A stretch of 64,000 nucleotides of DNA from Salticus scenicus (Eukaryota > Arthropoda > Arachnida > Araneae > Salticidae), in the NCBI GenBank assembly GCA_963930645.1, contig OZ005652.1, forward strand, positions 317,483,152 through 317,547,151, given 5' to 3'. Below the pieces are notes generated by a model. The model saw only the letters and a program-made list of their open reading frames with translations. It had not been told where the DNA came from and did no database searches. Of the stretch, positions 11,219-22,825 are shown piece by piece; within the stretch, counting starts at the first letter, position 1, and each line of letters begins with the position of its first letter. Made by a program: the position numbers and the translations under genes.

Positions 11219-11419
11219 TAAAGCGGAAACCTAGATTAAAATCTATCGTATAACTCATTTTCATATTTTAAAAGAGACTTGAATTTTTTAAGAAAAAAAA
11301 TGTGAAAATACTTCATCTGATGTACCTATTTCAAAAACCTAAATAATTACTTTTTAAAAAATATAATTACAAAATTAATGCAAAATATTTCTTCCGCAAT
11401 TTTTTAGATGTTCATAATT
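9861..11419. other. No gene seen; one short tandem repeat
   Basis: AT-rich. A 21-bp unit (gaactgaagagatgattc) is repeated about 2.5 times at 10783-10830. An A-run lies at 11191-11215. The small open frame at 10946-11143 has no recognisable features. Confidence 0.55.
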
Positions 11420-12014
11420 ATTCTGCTGGCCATCCAAAATACAACACCAAGAAGGATCAGAATGATATTTATTGGGCATTTTAGTAGGAAGAATAACTGA
11501 TTACATTTTCAGGAAATTTGAAGTAATATATCCTGAGAAATTAGTACATAAAGTAGCGACCACTAGGAGCAATAACTGCACTTATCTACCTAGGCATTGA
11601 ATCGAACAGTGATTTGATGACATATTCGGGTACAGCACTTCTTGAAGCTTCATCACGATGCCACCGTTCATCGAGTGAAGTTGCTGTTGAATAGGGACGT
11701 GCTAGTCACTTTTCAACGATTAAACAGTCATTTTCATTGGTGCGAGATCAGGAGAACGCGCTGACTGGAACAACAGTCGAACATATTCTGTATCAAGGAA
11801 GGTCCGAATAATACGGACAACTTGCGATTATCCATTGCCCTGCTTAAATGTTGCACTACGGAGGCCTCGAATACAGAGCAGAGCGATGGGCCTTAATTCG
11901 TCAGAAAGTTAGTGCACGCCATTCAGAATGCTGGAAATGAGAACAAGAGGGGATCGAGGCATGTATCCAATGGTACCACATACCATCCTTCTAAGTGATA
12001 ACCCAGTATGCGGC
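11420..12014 (-). pseudogene. Tc1-like transposase, C-terminal half, outward-facing
   Basis: Read on the minus strand, the segment contains degraded blocks of a Tc1 transposase. A stretch like 'GYMPRSPLV' corresponds to the family's 'GYxxRSPLVxI' region, and a block around 11770-11830 corresponds to the 'QDNARPH..RT' to 'LDTE.V..L.W.ARSPDLAP' part. Frameshifts and stops are numerous. The same half-element occurs in the opposite orientation at 15059-15445, so the two pieces point away from each other with the LINE between them. The end with the second catalytic region is towards the LINE. Confidence 0.6.
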
Positions 12015-15000
12015 TACCAAATGGGGAATTCCAGACCCACCTTAATATTCGTAGAAAAATTATTGAAGAATTTATTACAGACAACTGTTTGTGCATCTTA
12101 AATAACGGAGACAATACTTATTTCCATGAACCTACTAGAACATTCCACGCAATAGACCTTGCCCTCAGCTCACCTATTCGGTACCCATATTTTAATTTCT
12201 TTGTTAGCAGTGACTTACACAATAGTGACCACTTCCCATTGTTTTTATCTTTTTATGATTTTAATCAAACTCTTCTTCGTAATCCTCATTTTATTTATGA
12301 CAAAGCTGACTGGGCTGCTTTTTTCTTTAAATGCAACAATCACAAGTGATAAAATTCAGGGTGACATTAATAAGGAAGTGAGTGAAGTCACCAATATCAT
12401 TATTAGTTCAGCAAATCTATCTATTCCTAAATCTTCTGGTCATCCTAATAAACACTCAAAACCGTGGTGGAATGAGGATTGCAAAATATCTAAAAAGCTT
12501 CAACAAAAAGCATGGGGGATATTTCGCAGATATCCGATCACATCGAATTACATAGCATTCAAGCAATCGAGGGCCAATGCACGTAAAATTCGGAGAAAGT
12601 CTCAGAGAGAATCATGGATCAGATATGTATCCAGTATAACTTCAAATATTAGCAGCAAGCAGTTACGGCAACGTGTAAAAAAAACTATGGGTATCCAATC
12701 AAATAGCTGTATCACTTTTCTAAAAATTAATAATCAGACCATTACCTCAACCAAAAATATTGCAGATACCATTGCTAGTACTTTATCAAGCACCTCAAAT
12801 TCAAATTCCTATTCTGAATCATTTCTGTCATACAAACATAAAGTTGAACGTTCTACTATCAACTTTAATTTTAACTCATCCGAAGATTACAATAGGCCTT
12901 TTTCTGAAAACGAATTAACCAATAGTCTGAAGAGTACTCGTAACTCTGCTCCTGGGCCTGATGGCATTACCTACCCCATGATTAATCATTTATAAAAATA
13001 TTCCTTTAAAAACCTGCTTAAACTTTATAATATAATCTGGTCTGAGCATGTTTTTCCTACTGCATGGCATGATGTTATCGTTATTCCGTTCCCCAAAGCT
13101 GGTAAGGATGCTTCTGATCCAAAAAACTATCGGCCAATCGCTTTGACAAGCTGCCTGTGCAAACTGCTAGAGAAAGTGGTCAATAATCGTCTTATTTTCA
13201 TTCTCGAGAAAGAAAAGTTAATTTCTCCATGGCAAAGTGGGTTTCGAAAAGGCCGTTCGACAATTGACAACATCCTTTTTCTGGAGACCAATATTCGCAA
13301 TTCTATTATTAAACGTAGCCTCCTGGTATCAGTATTTTTTGATATTGAAAAAACTTATGACAAAACCTGGCGTTATGGTATTTTACAAGATCTCTTTAAT
13401 TTAGACTTTCGAGGAAACCTTCCTATTTTTATTCAAAATTTTCTAAAAGTAAGACGCTTCCGTGTAAGACGGACAAAATGTGATAAGACATTAAATATTT
13501 TAAAAGTGCTTTCGAACACTTCTTGGGGTGCTGGTCGTATGTCTTTGCTTAAAATTTATCGAGCTCTGATCCGTTCCGAAATAGATTATGCTTGTCAGGT
13601 TTATGGCTCTACTTGCACCTCTTATCTGAAAAAACTGGACACAGTGCACAATACTGCTCTGCGAATTTGTTCTGGTGCATTTCGCACCTCTCCTGTTTTC
13701 AGCTTATATGCTGACTGTGTGGAACCTCCTTTATCTCATATCAGACAACAACGTTCTTTGGAGTTGTATTACCGCATCCTTTCACACTCTCATCATCCGC
13801 TTCATCCTTATAGAGGCAGCATAGATCATCAACTCTTTCAGAGTCGCCCCTCATGCATTCCTCATTTTGGACTGAGAATTAAAAACATTGTTTCATGCAC
13901 ATCTCATAGCGATACCAATATTCGCCCTTGCTCGTTTTGCTATAGGACTCCTTGGAACTCGGATAGTATCACTTGCATACACCTTTTTAAAGGTTTGGAC
14001 AAATCATGTACTGATGCATCTGTATTTCAGACACTTTTCACATCTCATCGCTGCACATATAGGGACTATATTGATATTTACACAGATGGCTCAAAGGCAG
14101 ATCATCTTTTTGGCTATGGTGTTGTCTCAAATAATACTGTTTATAGCTATCGTCTCCCTAGCTCATTTTCCATTTTTTCTGCTGAGTTCTGTGCTGTTGA
14201 AATTGCTCTCAAATTCATTTCATCTCATAGTCATAAAAAATTCATTATCTACACTGACTCAAAGAGTGTGTTGGATTCCTTGAAATCTAGCTCTTGCTCA
14301 CCTTCTTTTACTTCTGTTTTTAAATTCATAATGACCTTTTAAGAAAGGGATATAACATTTTATTTTGCTGGGTTCCTAGCCATGTTGGTATTAAGGGAAA
14401 TGAAGAGGCAGATAAGGCAGCAAAACAGGCTTTGACTCCTCTTAATTGTCCAGTTCCTTATAAAGATGTAAAACATACCCTAAGAAGTTTTCTAAGAAAT
14501 ATATGGCAACGAGAGTGGGAATTACGAGAAATTAAATCAAATATTGGTCAAATCTGGCCGACTTTTACACCACGGAAATATGATGTTATAATTACCAGAC
14601 TTAGAATTGGGCATTCAAGATTGACACACAAGCATTTACTTCTTGCAGAACATGAACCTTCTTGTCCCAAATGTTATTTCAGCCAGCTTACCATACGCCA
14701 CATTCTGACGAACTGCCCTTGCCTCCGTCATTTGTATCGCCATTACTTTGGAACTTCCTTACCTAATCTCATGATCCTTTTGGAAAAAAACCCACACACT
14801 GAACTAATTAACTTTTTAAAATTCTCAGGCTTTTACAGTCAAATCTAACTTTTATTTATTTGTATTTCATTCTTGTCTTAACCTTTTCTGAACTGACCAT
14901 TCTAAAGTGACCATTTTCTTGACAATCTGTATGGGAGCCCTCCCATCCAGATGCTTTTTACTATTTTAACTTAGTTGCCTTAATTAATAACGGTTGGTGC

Positions 15001-15058
15001 AGAATGTCCTAATTTGGACCATGCGCCACAAAAAACCATTATCCATCCATCCATCCTG
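12015..15058 (+). pseudogene. LINE (I/Loa-like, with RNase H), 5' truncated and internally deleted
   Basis: Domains in order: the C-terminal part of an APE-type endonuclease (KIIEEFITDN, IDLALSS, SDHFPLFL; 12015-12320); a linker with KPWWNEDC; reverse transcriptase start (APGPDGI, then PKNYRPIALTSCLCKLLEK, GFRKGRSTIDNI, VFFDIEKTYD); then at about 13475 a jump from FLKVRRFRVR to a region after the RT core (IYRALIRSEIDYACQVYGS). The YADD catalytic block is missing. RNase H follows with IYTDGSK, AEFCAVEIAL and YTDSKSV, then, after a frameshift near 14340, VPSHVGIKGNEEADKA. The C-terminal Cys motif is CPKCYFSQLTIRHILTNCPC. Defects: frameshift near 12315, stop at 12993-12995, the internal deletion, frameshift near 14340. 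The 3' end is a (ccat)n tail at about 15041-15058, typical of I-like LINEs. Clade placement is approximate. Confidence 0.85.
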
Positions 15059-15445
15059 CCCTATATTCGAGGCTTGCGTAGAGCAAAATTTAAGCAAGAC
15101 AATGCACGACCGCAAGTTTTCTGTATTGTCCGGACCTTTCTTGATACAGAATGTGTCCGACTGTTGCTTTAGCCAGCACTTTCTCCTGGTCTCGCACCAA
15201 TGAAAATGACAGTTTTCACCGTTGCTTTCATCCAGTCGCTTAATCGTTGAAAAGCGACTGGCACGTCACCATTCACCAGTAACTACGGTCGATGAACTGT
15301 GGCATCGTGTTGAAGCTCCATGAAGTGATGTACCCGAATATGTCACACAATCTCTGTTCGATTCAGTGCCTAGGCAGATAAGTGCAGTTATTGCTCCCAG
15401 AGATCGCTGCTCTATGTACTAAGTTATCAGGATATATTACTCTGA
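15059..15445 (+). pseudogene. Tc1-like transposase, C-terminal piece, inverted partner of 11420-12014
   Basis: This is a diverged inverted copy of roughly 11525-11905. Recognisable blocks are EQNLSKTMHDRKFSVL, standing where Tc1 has 'QDNARPHVA', and LIQNVSDCCFSQH with frame changes, standing where it has 'LDTE..RLLLWPALSPDL'. The shared tail includes gcagttattgctccc and its complement on the left side. It faces away from the LINE. It is shorter than the left piece and starts directly at the LINE's (ccat)n tail. Confidence 0.55.
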
Positions 15446-15995
15446 CATGAGAAGACAAGAACTGTAAAGAAGTGACATGAGCTGTAATCTGAAAGTGTAG
15501 TATAAATGGAGAGGCAATGTCAATTCATCATCTATTACAGTTAATAAAATTTGAAGGTTTAAGACTAAAATATAAAATGTGAAAATGCGATTGTAGGTAG
15601 AAAAGAGATCTCATGCAAAATCAAAGTTGTCTTATAGAGAAGCGTCTCCTATCTGTCTTACTGCTTTGTTAAAAATGTCTGCTACTAAAAATACCCGTAG
15701 CTTTGATGAAAAGATTTCTTTTTCAACACTCACACGTGTAATAAATAATTGATTTTTCACAAAATATTTTGAAATTAAGGAAAAAAAAACAGCAGCAACC
15801 GAAAAGATAAAATGATACGAAACGTAACAGTGCAAAGGTGAATTAGAGACTGTGAACTGATAAAATATTACATTTTTGGATAAGAATTTTTTATTCTTGT
15901 TTGACCAAATGGTTTTAACTGTTTTTTTGCGCAACCTTTGGATAGTAAAAAATATTAGATAATGCAAGCTTTTCAATTGGGCATCTTTGATATTC
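15446..15995. other. No gene seen
   Basis: AT-rich; the minus-strand open frame at 15632-15976 is rich in Phe, Lys and Ser and shows no domain. Confidence 0.5.
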
Positions 15996-17170
15996 TGGGA
16001 GCACTTTCAGATATTGAACAAAAGGTTTTAGTACTCTGTGAAAAGTTTTGACTCAACAAAAGTTTGATGTGCACAGAAATTTTCTGTTTTAATGCTTTCC
16101 AGTAGAAACTTTGTTTAGGTTAACAAAATAATTTTTGCTGCAATTCTAATTTTTTTTTTTTTTTTTACTTACAGGTATATGGAAGTTAATATGCAATTAA
16201 ACAACATGTTTTGCTAATATAAGCAAATACAGACATTTTGTTGAAATTTTGTAAATTTGTTAACAATACATTTTGTGTTGTCGTAAAAAAAAAAAAAGGA
16301 AAAAAAGAAAAGAAAAAAACTGATTTCTTATTTTTAATGAAAATTTTCTTTGAAACAACAAAATAACCTTAACAAAAGACATTTTGTAGTTGTAATCAAA
16401 TCCTTTCTCTGGGTATGTGCCGACTAGTATGAACATGGAGAGAACGTCTACAAATCGTAAATGTGCAACGTTTAGCATATTGTTCACTTTATAGGTTAAT
16501 TATTTTATTATTTTCAAGAAGGTAGAGTTTTTTGTTTTACTTCTAGATGAGAAAAAAAAAAAAAAAAAACTTGAAAATAGAAAATTTAATATTTTTATAT
16601 ACAGAGAAATGAATATCGAGAGAATGTCTGCATGGCAAATGTGCAACATTTAGCATTTTCACTTTTAGAGGATAATTATTTTAATTTTTAAGAAAGTAGA
16701 GCTTTTTGCTTCACTTTTAGATCAGTAAAAAAATAGTTTGAAAATAGGAACTTTAATATTTTTACATATAGAAAGATGATTTCATTAAACGACTACAAAA
16801 TGAGTTTTGTTGAGGTTGTTTTGTTGTTTTAAACTATATTTTCATTAGAAGTAACAATGAATTTTGTTACGACAACACAATATTGTTAACAAATCTTCGA
16901 AATTTCAACGAAATTTCTTTGTATTTGATAATATTAACAATTTTTTTTGTTTAACTTTACATTAAGTTTTGTGTATTTGTAAGTAAGAAACAATTTTTTT
17001 GTAAAAATAACATTTTTTTTTTTTTTTTTTTTTTGTAGAATTGCAACAAAACTTATTTGGTTAATAAAACCAATATTTCTATTGGAATACATTTAAACAA
17101 AAATTTTTGTTGTGATCACCAAATTTTGTTGATTTAACAACAACAACAAAAAAATCTGAGTGTGCCTAGC
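15996..17170. mobile_element. Long foldback element, about 1.17 kb
   Basis: Diverged inverted arms span about 15996-16425 and 16770-17170. Matching anchors: gcactttcagat against atctgagtgtgc at the ends; ttgctgcaattcta against a tagaattgcaac counterpart near 17035; atttgttaacaata and ttgtgttgtcgtaa against ttacgacaacacaa and attgttaacaaat near 16868-16897; and cattttgtag with its mirror near 16795. The loop contains a tandem duplication. No coding sequence. The terminal cactcagat suggests a TIR family, but no target duplication could be confirmed. Confidence 0.7.
16432..16780. repeat. Tandem duplication (about 175 bp x2) in the foldback loop
   Basis: Two units share gagagaacgtct / gagagaatgtct, aaatgtgcaac, tttagcat, gtagag(t/c)ttttt, gaaaatag and tttaatatttttatata in the same order; the second unit starts near 16617. 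Confidence 0.8.
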
Positions 17171-17227
17171 AATATAATTCCCGAAAATTAAACGAAAATT
17201 AAAAATTATAAAAAATTGTTATCTTAA

Positions 17228-17942
17228 CCCTCTCATGCATGGAAACCTCATATGAGGCTACTAGGAAAAACCCACGAAATAAATGGTATTTCAAATAATC
17301 TGGATTCTCAATTGTACTGTATTCCACTATGGTAACAAGGAAAGCTTGTAAAATGCAGCAAAAGATGGCAACACTAGCTATGCAGTTTATTCTGATCACT
17401 TAAAAGTAGCTAAGCTATTTTGTACCAGCATTAGAAGTCACAGAACAACCGATTTATAAAGACCATTTCTGCACTTTATTTGCAAATATCAAGTAAATAA
17501 AAATATTTCCTGTTTTCTACATTATTTTTACTATAATGAACAAAAACTTATGAGTTATTAAGAATTTATTAGCTAAAATAAAGCTATTTTTATTGAGAAC
17601 CTCAAATGAGGTTATCATGCAGTTATGGTATCTAACAGCTTTGACTGCATGCAAGCCTCATTTGAGGTTGTTGATGACGGAAAACACTATCCAAAGAAGT
17701 CCGATGGTAAATTTGCATTAAAATGTAAAAATGAACTTTGCAAAAGTAAAACAAGATATACTTGTTGTCGATGTAACGTTAATTTATGCCCAGAATGTTT
17801 TGAAGACTTCAATAAAAAATTAATTTTTTTTTTTCAAAATTTAAATGTTCACCTTTATTCTGACTCATTTTGAGGCAAACTGCAAGTATTTTTTTTTTTT
17901 TTTTTTTTTTGACAATTATAAAATAATGCATGCATGAGAGGG
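17228..17942 (+). mobile_element. Non-autonomous piggyBac element with TTAA target duplication
   Basis: The ends CCCTCTCATGCATG and CATGCATGAGAGGG are perfect inverted repeats, flanked by TTAA at 17224-17227 and 17943-17946. TTAA duplication plus a CCC/GGG terminus is the piggyBac signature. The 715-bp element keeps only the 3' end of a transposase gene. Three palindromes related to CCTCATATGAGG occur inside (near 17248, 17601 and 17658) and may be transposase-recognition or hairpin sites. Confidence 0.93.
17664..17871 (+). pseudogene. piggyBac transposase C-terminal Cys-rich zinc finger, remnant
   Basis: The open frame ends with the Cys-rich domain that closes piggyBac transposases. Its spaced cysteines are CKNELC, TRYTCCRC and NVNLCPECFEDF, matching the family layout 'C..C....TR..C..C...LC...CF..(Y/F)'. 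The catalytic DDD domain is missing and there is no start codon with family character; the apparent upstream Met at 17625 lies in non-homologous DNA. In piggyBac this finger binds the element ends. Here it is the only coding remnant in a 715-bp mini-element, so it is most likely passive. Codons after FNKK run into a T-tract and are probably not original. Confidence 0.8.
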
Positions 17943-17946
17943 TTAA

Positions 17947-20060
17947 AGTACATGCAAATCGATGACAAAAGAAATTATTTTGTGCTTGAGAATAATAATT
18001 AAGAGCTTGAAAAAAATATTTTTACAGGATGCGATAGCTTTTATTCTGAAATTCGTAATATATGAAAAAAAAAAAAAAAAAAAAAAAAAAAACTTTTTAA
18101 ATGTATGCTAGACATAATTTGTTGATTTTCTCACTATGTGAGAACACCTACAAAATATTTATTCAAAGATTAACTATATAAAAATGACAAATTACCGAAT
18201 TGTCTTTATAATTATGAAAGCATGCAAAAAGTTAACTGATTGTTCTTTTATATTTGAAATAGAAAAATGATCAAAGTTTATAAATATTGTTATTTTAATT
18301 AATAAAAATATATTTACTTTAATAACAGTTTTTACTATTTAGTTATAGTAAACTATCTGTTATTCCTATAATTATGAGAACCAGTGTATATTATTAATTT
18401 TTATATATCTATATTTCGATCTTAAATTTCATTAAAAAGAATTTACCATAAATAGTATTTAATGGGAAAATAAACAAATGAATAAAAATTCATGTTTATA
18501 TGAGTTTTGACTGAGTACTTATCTCTATCTCCAGTTTTAGTTCTGAAAGTTATTATTTTACATGCAGTAATATAATTCAAACATATATAAAAATAAATAA
18601 TAAATAAATAAAAATCTCAGAATGTTTCAAAACTGAACCATTTGATATATTCATTCAAATGAAATTATATGAAAAAGTATTTAGTTTAAAATCAACAACG
18701 ATAGAAAGGTTTAATCAAGAGTATTTACAGTTAAATAGAGAGGACAAAACAACGAAACTTTTGTCTTATTTATTCAAATATTCACCATATATTTCTTCCG
18801 CCTTCTCATTTTTTAATGAGAAAATTTTGTTATATGTATTTTTTTAAGTTTTGTTCAATTAAAACAATTAAATAACCTCTCCTATAAATGTGTTTTTACT
18901 TACCTTGAAAAGCGATAATTGTAACAAAAGATGCATGGATTAAAATATACATTTTATATGAAAATAAATTTCAGTTTTTATGAACAAATAGAAAAGTACA
19001 ATGTGTATACTGAAGATTAAAATTCATTTCATATTTTAAAAGTCACAATTTATTCAATGTTTTTTTTATAAGTAAGATAAAACTTTATAAGTGGTAAAAA
19101 TTCTACTTATCTTGGTTAGCCATTTTTCAACAGCAGTGTAAATATACAGATTATTCTTTACTTCAAGAGATTCTGAATTTACTTTCTTTTGGCTTTTTTT
19201 ATTTTCAAATAATTCTTCATAATTTACTTCCGAAGCGATATAATGACTTCCTTTTAAATAGTACAGTTGGAGCTTTTTTTCTGGCGTAAGTAAATATGGC
19301 GTCCCTCTATCTATATTTGTTATGTTCTAGAAATCATGTAAAGAGTTTAGTTGCGGCTTCAACGAGAGGAAATTTGGTTCACAAAAAAGACATATTAGAG
19401 GGAAAAAAGTCAATAAAATGGTAAAAATAAATAAAATTTCTACACGCAGCTATGATTTTACAGTTATATTCGAAGAACAGTGGACTAATATTAGTACATA
19501 AAAATTAAATGTCTTTTCATAAAAAACAGTTAGGTAAATAACATCTTGCGTATAATAATTTATTAAAGCATCAAAAATAAACTGTTGGGAACGCTAGATT
19601 ACGCATGGTAAACACCCAGAAAGTTTTTTTTAAGGAATCTAGTAACCTCTTATTACTCATCAGAATCTCATCAGAATTTAAGAAATATTTTTACCTTATT
19701 TGCAAATGTACAACCACACTGAAAATTTTCGGTAGGGCATTGTATATTTTATGCATCGGATGATTTAGGCATTTATATTCATGTCAAAAAACAGAATTCT
19801 TGTTTACTGGCTTTATCAGGGCCTTTAAAATTAAAACCTTTTAATGCTCAGCTTAATTTAAAGCATAAAAATAAGCAAAATTATTTTAAATTATGTTTAA
19901 GACATCAATATTAATATTAAGCTAACCTAGAGATTTTATTCCAATACCATCGTTACATCTTGAGATAATTAGTGTCTTATATATAATAGGACGATGGGCG
20001 TTTCTAGAAGTTTGCAATAAATGTGTTTTTTCTGTGTGAATTTTATAAAATAAAACTGTC
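17947..20060. other. No recognisable gene
   Basis: AT-rich with an A-run at 18064-18092. Open frames such as 18659-18847 are short and featureless. Confidence 0.55.
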
Positions 20061-20070
20061 CTATAAATAG

Positions 20071-20391
20071 GGGGCCGCGGTAGCCCAGTCGGTAGAGCGC
20101 CGGCCTCGTAATTGGAAGATTGCGGGTTGGGTACTCGAGCCGGCCAAAGACCGTCGTGTACACTAATGGTGGCTGGTGCACGTAAAATCTATCGTGGCCG
20201 CAATGTCCTCCATGTTCCCATCAAAAATAATACCTCTGGGGGTCACCGAAACGGGAGAGCCATCCCTTCCGTGGAGGATCAAAATTGTGATGGCATGTGT
20301 CCGGACCACCTCTAGGAGTGTGTCCCAGACCGTCGCCAATTGCCCATCTACGCAGCACTAGTGCGACGTTAAACCCAACCAACCAACCAAC
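20071..20391 (+). mobile_element. tRNA-derived SINE with target site duplication
   Basis: It starts with a tRNA-like head (GCGGTAGCCCAGTCGGTAG is an A-box context; the B-box gggttgggtactcgagcc is altered) and ends with gcgacgttaaacccaacc followed by (aacc)n. The duplication CTATAAATAG lies at 20061-20070 and 20392-20401. Local GC is much higher than in surrounding DNA. The body (ctatcgtggccgcaatg, cctctgggggtcacc, aattgtgatggcatg) is shared with a diverged, 5'-truncated minus-strand copy at 58237-58480. Confidence 0.88.
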
Positions 20392-20402
20392 CTATAAATA
20401 GG

Positions 20403-21479
20403 ACGCAAAGCGTTAACGGGTTAAAACAAAAAGAAAAAGCATGCGGTGGCATTAGATTACAAAATACTGTCTCCTCATAATTACATATTACATCACATAA
20501 ACGATGTCATAATTTTCAACAATATTAAAAAGTGTAAAGAACACAAAAGAAATATTCATTATCGTATCAAAAAATTATGTCAATTTCGCAATGTTTATCG
20601 CAGCATCAGATGTTGAAATATAGCTTTAAGAAATACCGCTTAGTTAATTATGTATCTAAAATATTTTGTGAGTCCCACTTGTACGCAAATTGGCTATGCT
20701 ACATGTATGGCTTTCAAAAGAAGACATTTTACATTGCCGAAAATTTTATCGCTAATAACACCAAGCCGCAGATTAGTAACCAGCGTAGATTTTTCTTGGC
20801 ATCGAAATTCGTGATTCGGCGTCGAATATGGGGAAAATTTGCAGTTTACGGTTGCCAAAGTTTGGAAGCTCTAATTTCAATAAGAACAGAGTTCTGGAAT
20901 ATTCCGAAAAAAAAAAAAAAAACCATTGGTTTATAAAGCAGAACTAAATTCTTCGAAAGTTTTATAAATGACTCACAAGATTATAAAAAAAGAAGAGTGA
21001 TTGTTGATGATTGTAGATTAGAAATTGCCTATATCTTCACGTGTTACTTTCTATACGGCATTACAGTAAAAATGGAAACAGATGAAAGTTTTTTCGTTTC
21101 ACGAAGGGGGGGGGGGGCTTTGACTTAGCGTTAAATTAGGCATTCATATGTGCCAAAAAATGGTAGTAAGGGACTCACAAAATTTGAAAACTCTTACTTT
21201 ATAGGAGTAGAGTTCTGGAATTTTTTGTAATGATTCATTGCTTTCTAGCACAGAACTACCTAGAAAATTCCATAAACCCCTGTGATAGGGATCGCGATGA
21301 TTTGAAATTCCATTCAGACTTCGAAATATTCGATTGTTCCTGATTTAGCGAAGTTTCTGCTCTGTAGTGTATTTAACAATGTTTATTTGATTTCTGTTTT
21401 AAAAATGGATTTATTGGATTGTTTAAAGAATATTAATTTTTGTAGTACAAAAAAGAGATTTATTCAACTGTTTAGTGAA
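20403..21479. other. No recognisable gene; one unsupported ORF
   Basis: An open frame at 20577-20936 (119 codons, plus strand, MSISQCLSQHQML at its start) has ordinary-looking composition but no domain I recognise, and it ends in a poly-Lys A-run. A G-run lies at 21107-21117. Confidence 0.4.
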
Positions 21480-22108
21480 TATTAATTAAATAAAGTGCAT
21501 TCATCGACTAGAACCTACTTATTTCCTTAAGAATTACTTTCTGCACGCTAAACTGACGACAATGTTTTTTATCAATATCATTACAGGTTCTATCTACGAG
21601 CTGAATATTCATTCAATGAAGTGCGTTCGTGGACTATAACCTGCTTATCTCTTTAAGAACTAGTTCCTGCACATAAAAATGTCACTAACTTTTATAACAA
21701 TAACATTACAGACTCGGTTCAAGCGCTAAATATTCATTAAATAAAGCGCATTCGTCGACTAGAACCTGCTTGTGTCGTGTCTTTAAGAATTACTTTCTAC
21801 ACGCTAACATGCCGAAAACTTTAATTTTTATTTATTTATTTAAAAAAAAATCAATACTATTACAAGCTCTGTCTACGGGCTGAGTGTTCATTAAATAAAG
21901 TGCATTCGTCGACCAGAACCTACTTATGCCTTAAAGAATGAATTTCTACACGCTAAAATATCGTCAACTTTCACAAAAATAATATTACGGGCTCTTCCTA
22001 CGAGCTGAATAATCATTAAATAAAATGCATTCGTCGATAAGAACCTGCTTATGTCTTTAAGAAATTACTTTCGATACGTAAAAATATCGACTACTTTCAT
22101 AACACTGG
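21480..22108. repeat. Tandem repeat, five units of about 125 bp
   Basis: The block (g/a)tgcattcgtcgactagaa recurs at 21495, 21621, 21746, 21900 and 22025 with conserved followers (acctgcttat, tttaagaa, ttactttctacacgcta). Spacing is 125-126 bp, except for one 154-bp unit expanded by a t-rich insert. Confidence 0.9.
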
Positions 22109-22110
22109 AT

Positions 22111-22206
22111 GTTTTGTGAAGTGAAGTCATTGGAACATATTACAATTTTTTTTTTTTTTGTTTACACTCAGTCATTTTGATGTATTCTGTGTAAAATGTT
22201 TTGATC
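22111..22206 (+). repeat. Direct repeat, copy 1 (partner at 22733-22825)
   Basis: Begins gttttgtgaag, contains cattggaacatatta, a T-run, then acactcagtcattttga and gtattctgtgtaaaa. The second copy lies about 620 bp downstream with few differences. Confidence 0.85.
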
Positions 22207-22732
22207 GTAGGAAGAAATTTTTGACGAAAGCGTAATTTTAGAACTTTTTTAATCATTTCGCCCCTTTTTAATTTCGAATTTTTATAAACCTCTACTTAGG
22301 GAGAGTATATATATTAGAAGTAACTTACGTATCAAATTTGAAATTTCTAGCTACAATAATACTGATGAAGTTATACAAAAATAAGGTTTTTAAGGGAGTT
22401 CCCCTCCCGTTGCGCATGCGCTAGAAATTTCAAACATCCACAGCCCTTCAACTAGGGTCATAAGCAGTAACGGTGTCTGGTTTGGTTTAAATCAGACCAG
22501 TGGTTTGGGAGGAGATGTAAGATATACCCACATATATACAATGACTTTTATTTATATTAAAATTATTGCTACGGAGAATTCTGTTTATTTTATTTTATTT
22601 TTCTGAAACATTGGTTAATTGATAATTACTGAACCAAGTGATGTGAAAAGATTCTCGAAAAGGGCATAGAACTATACTAATTAAGGTATTAAGAAATTAG
22701 TCATTTTCAAAGACTATAATACTTCATTTGAA

Positions 22733-22825
22733 TGTTTTGTGAAAATGACGTCATTGGAACATATTATAACTTTTTTTTTTTTTTACACTCAGTCATTTTG
22801 ACGTATTCTATGTAAAACGTTTTTT
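22733..22825 (+). repeat. Direct repeat, copy 2 (partner at 22111-22206)
   Basis: Same order of blocks as copy 1 (cattggaacatatta, T-run, acactcagtcattttga). The two could bound an inserted unit or belong to a longer-period tandem array. Confidence 0.85.

Noticed and set aside
20577..20936. 119-codon ORF as a host gene
   Set aside because: No recognisable domain, no neighbouring exon signals, and it ends in an A-run; not enough to call a gene.
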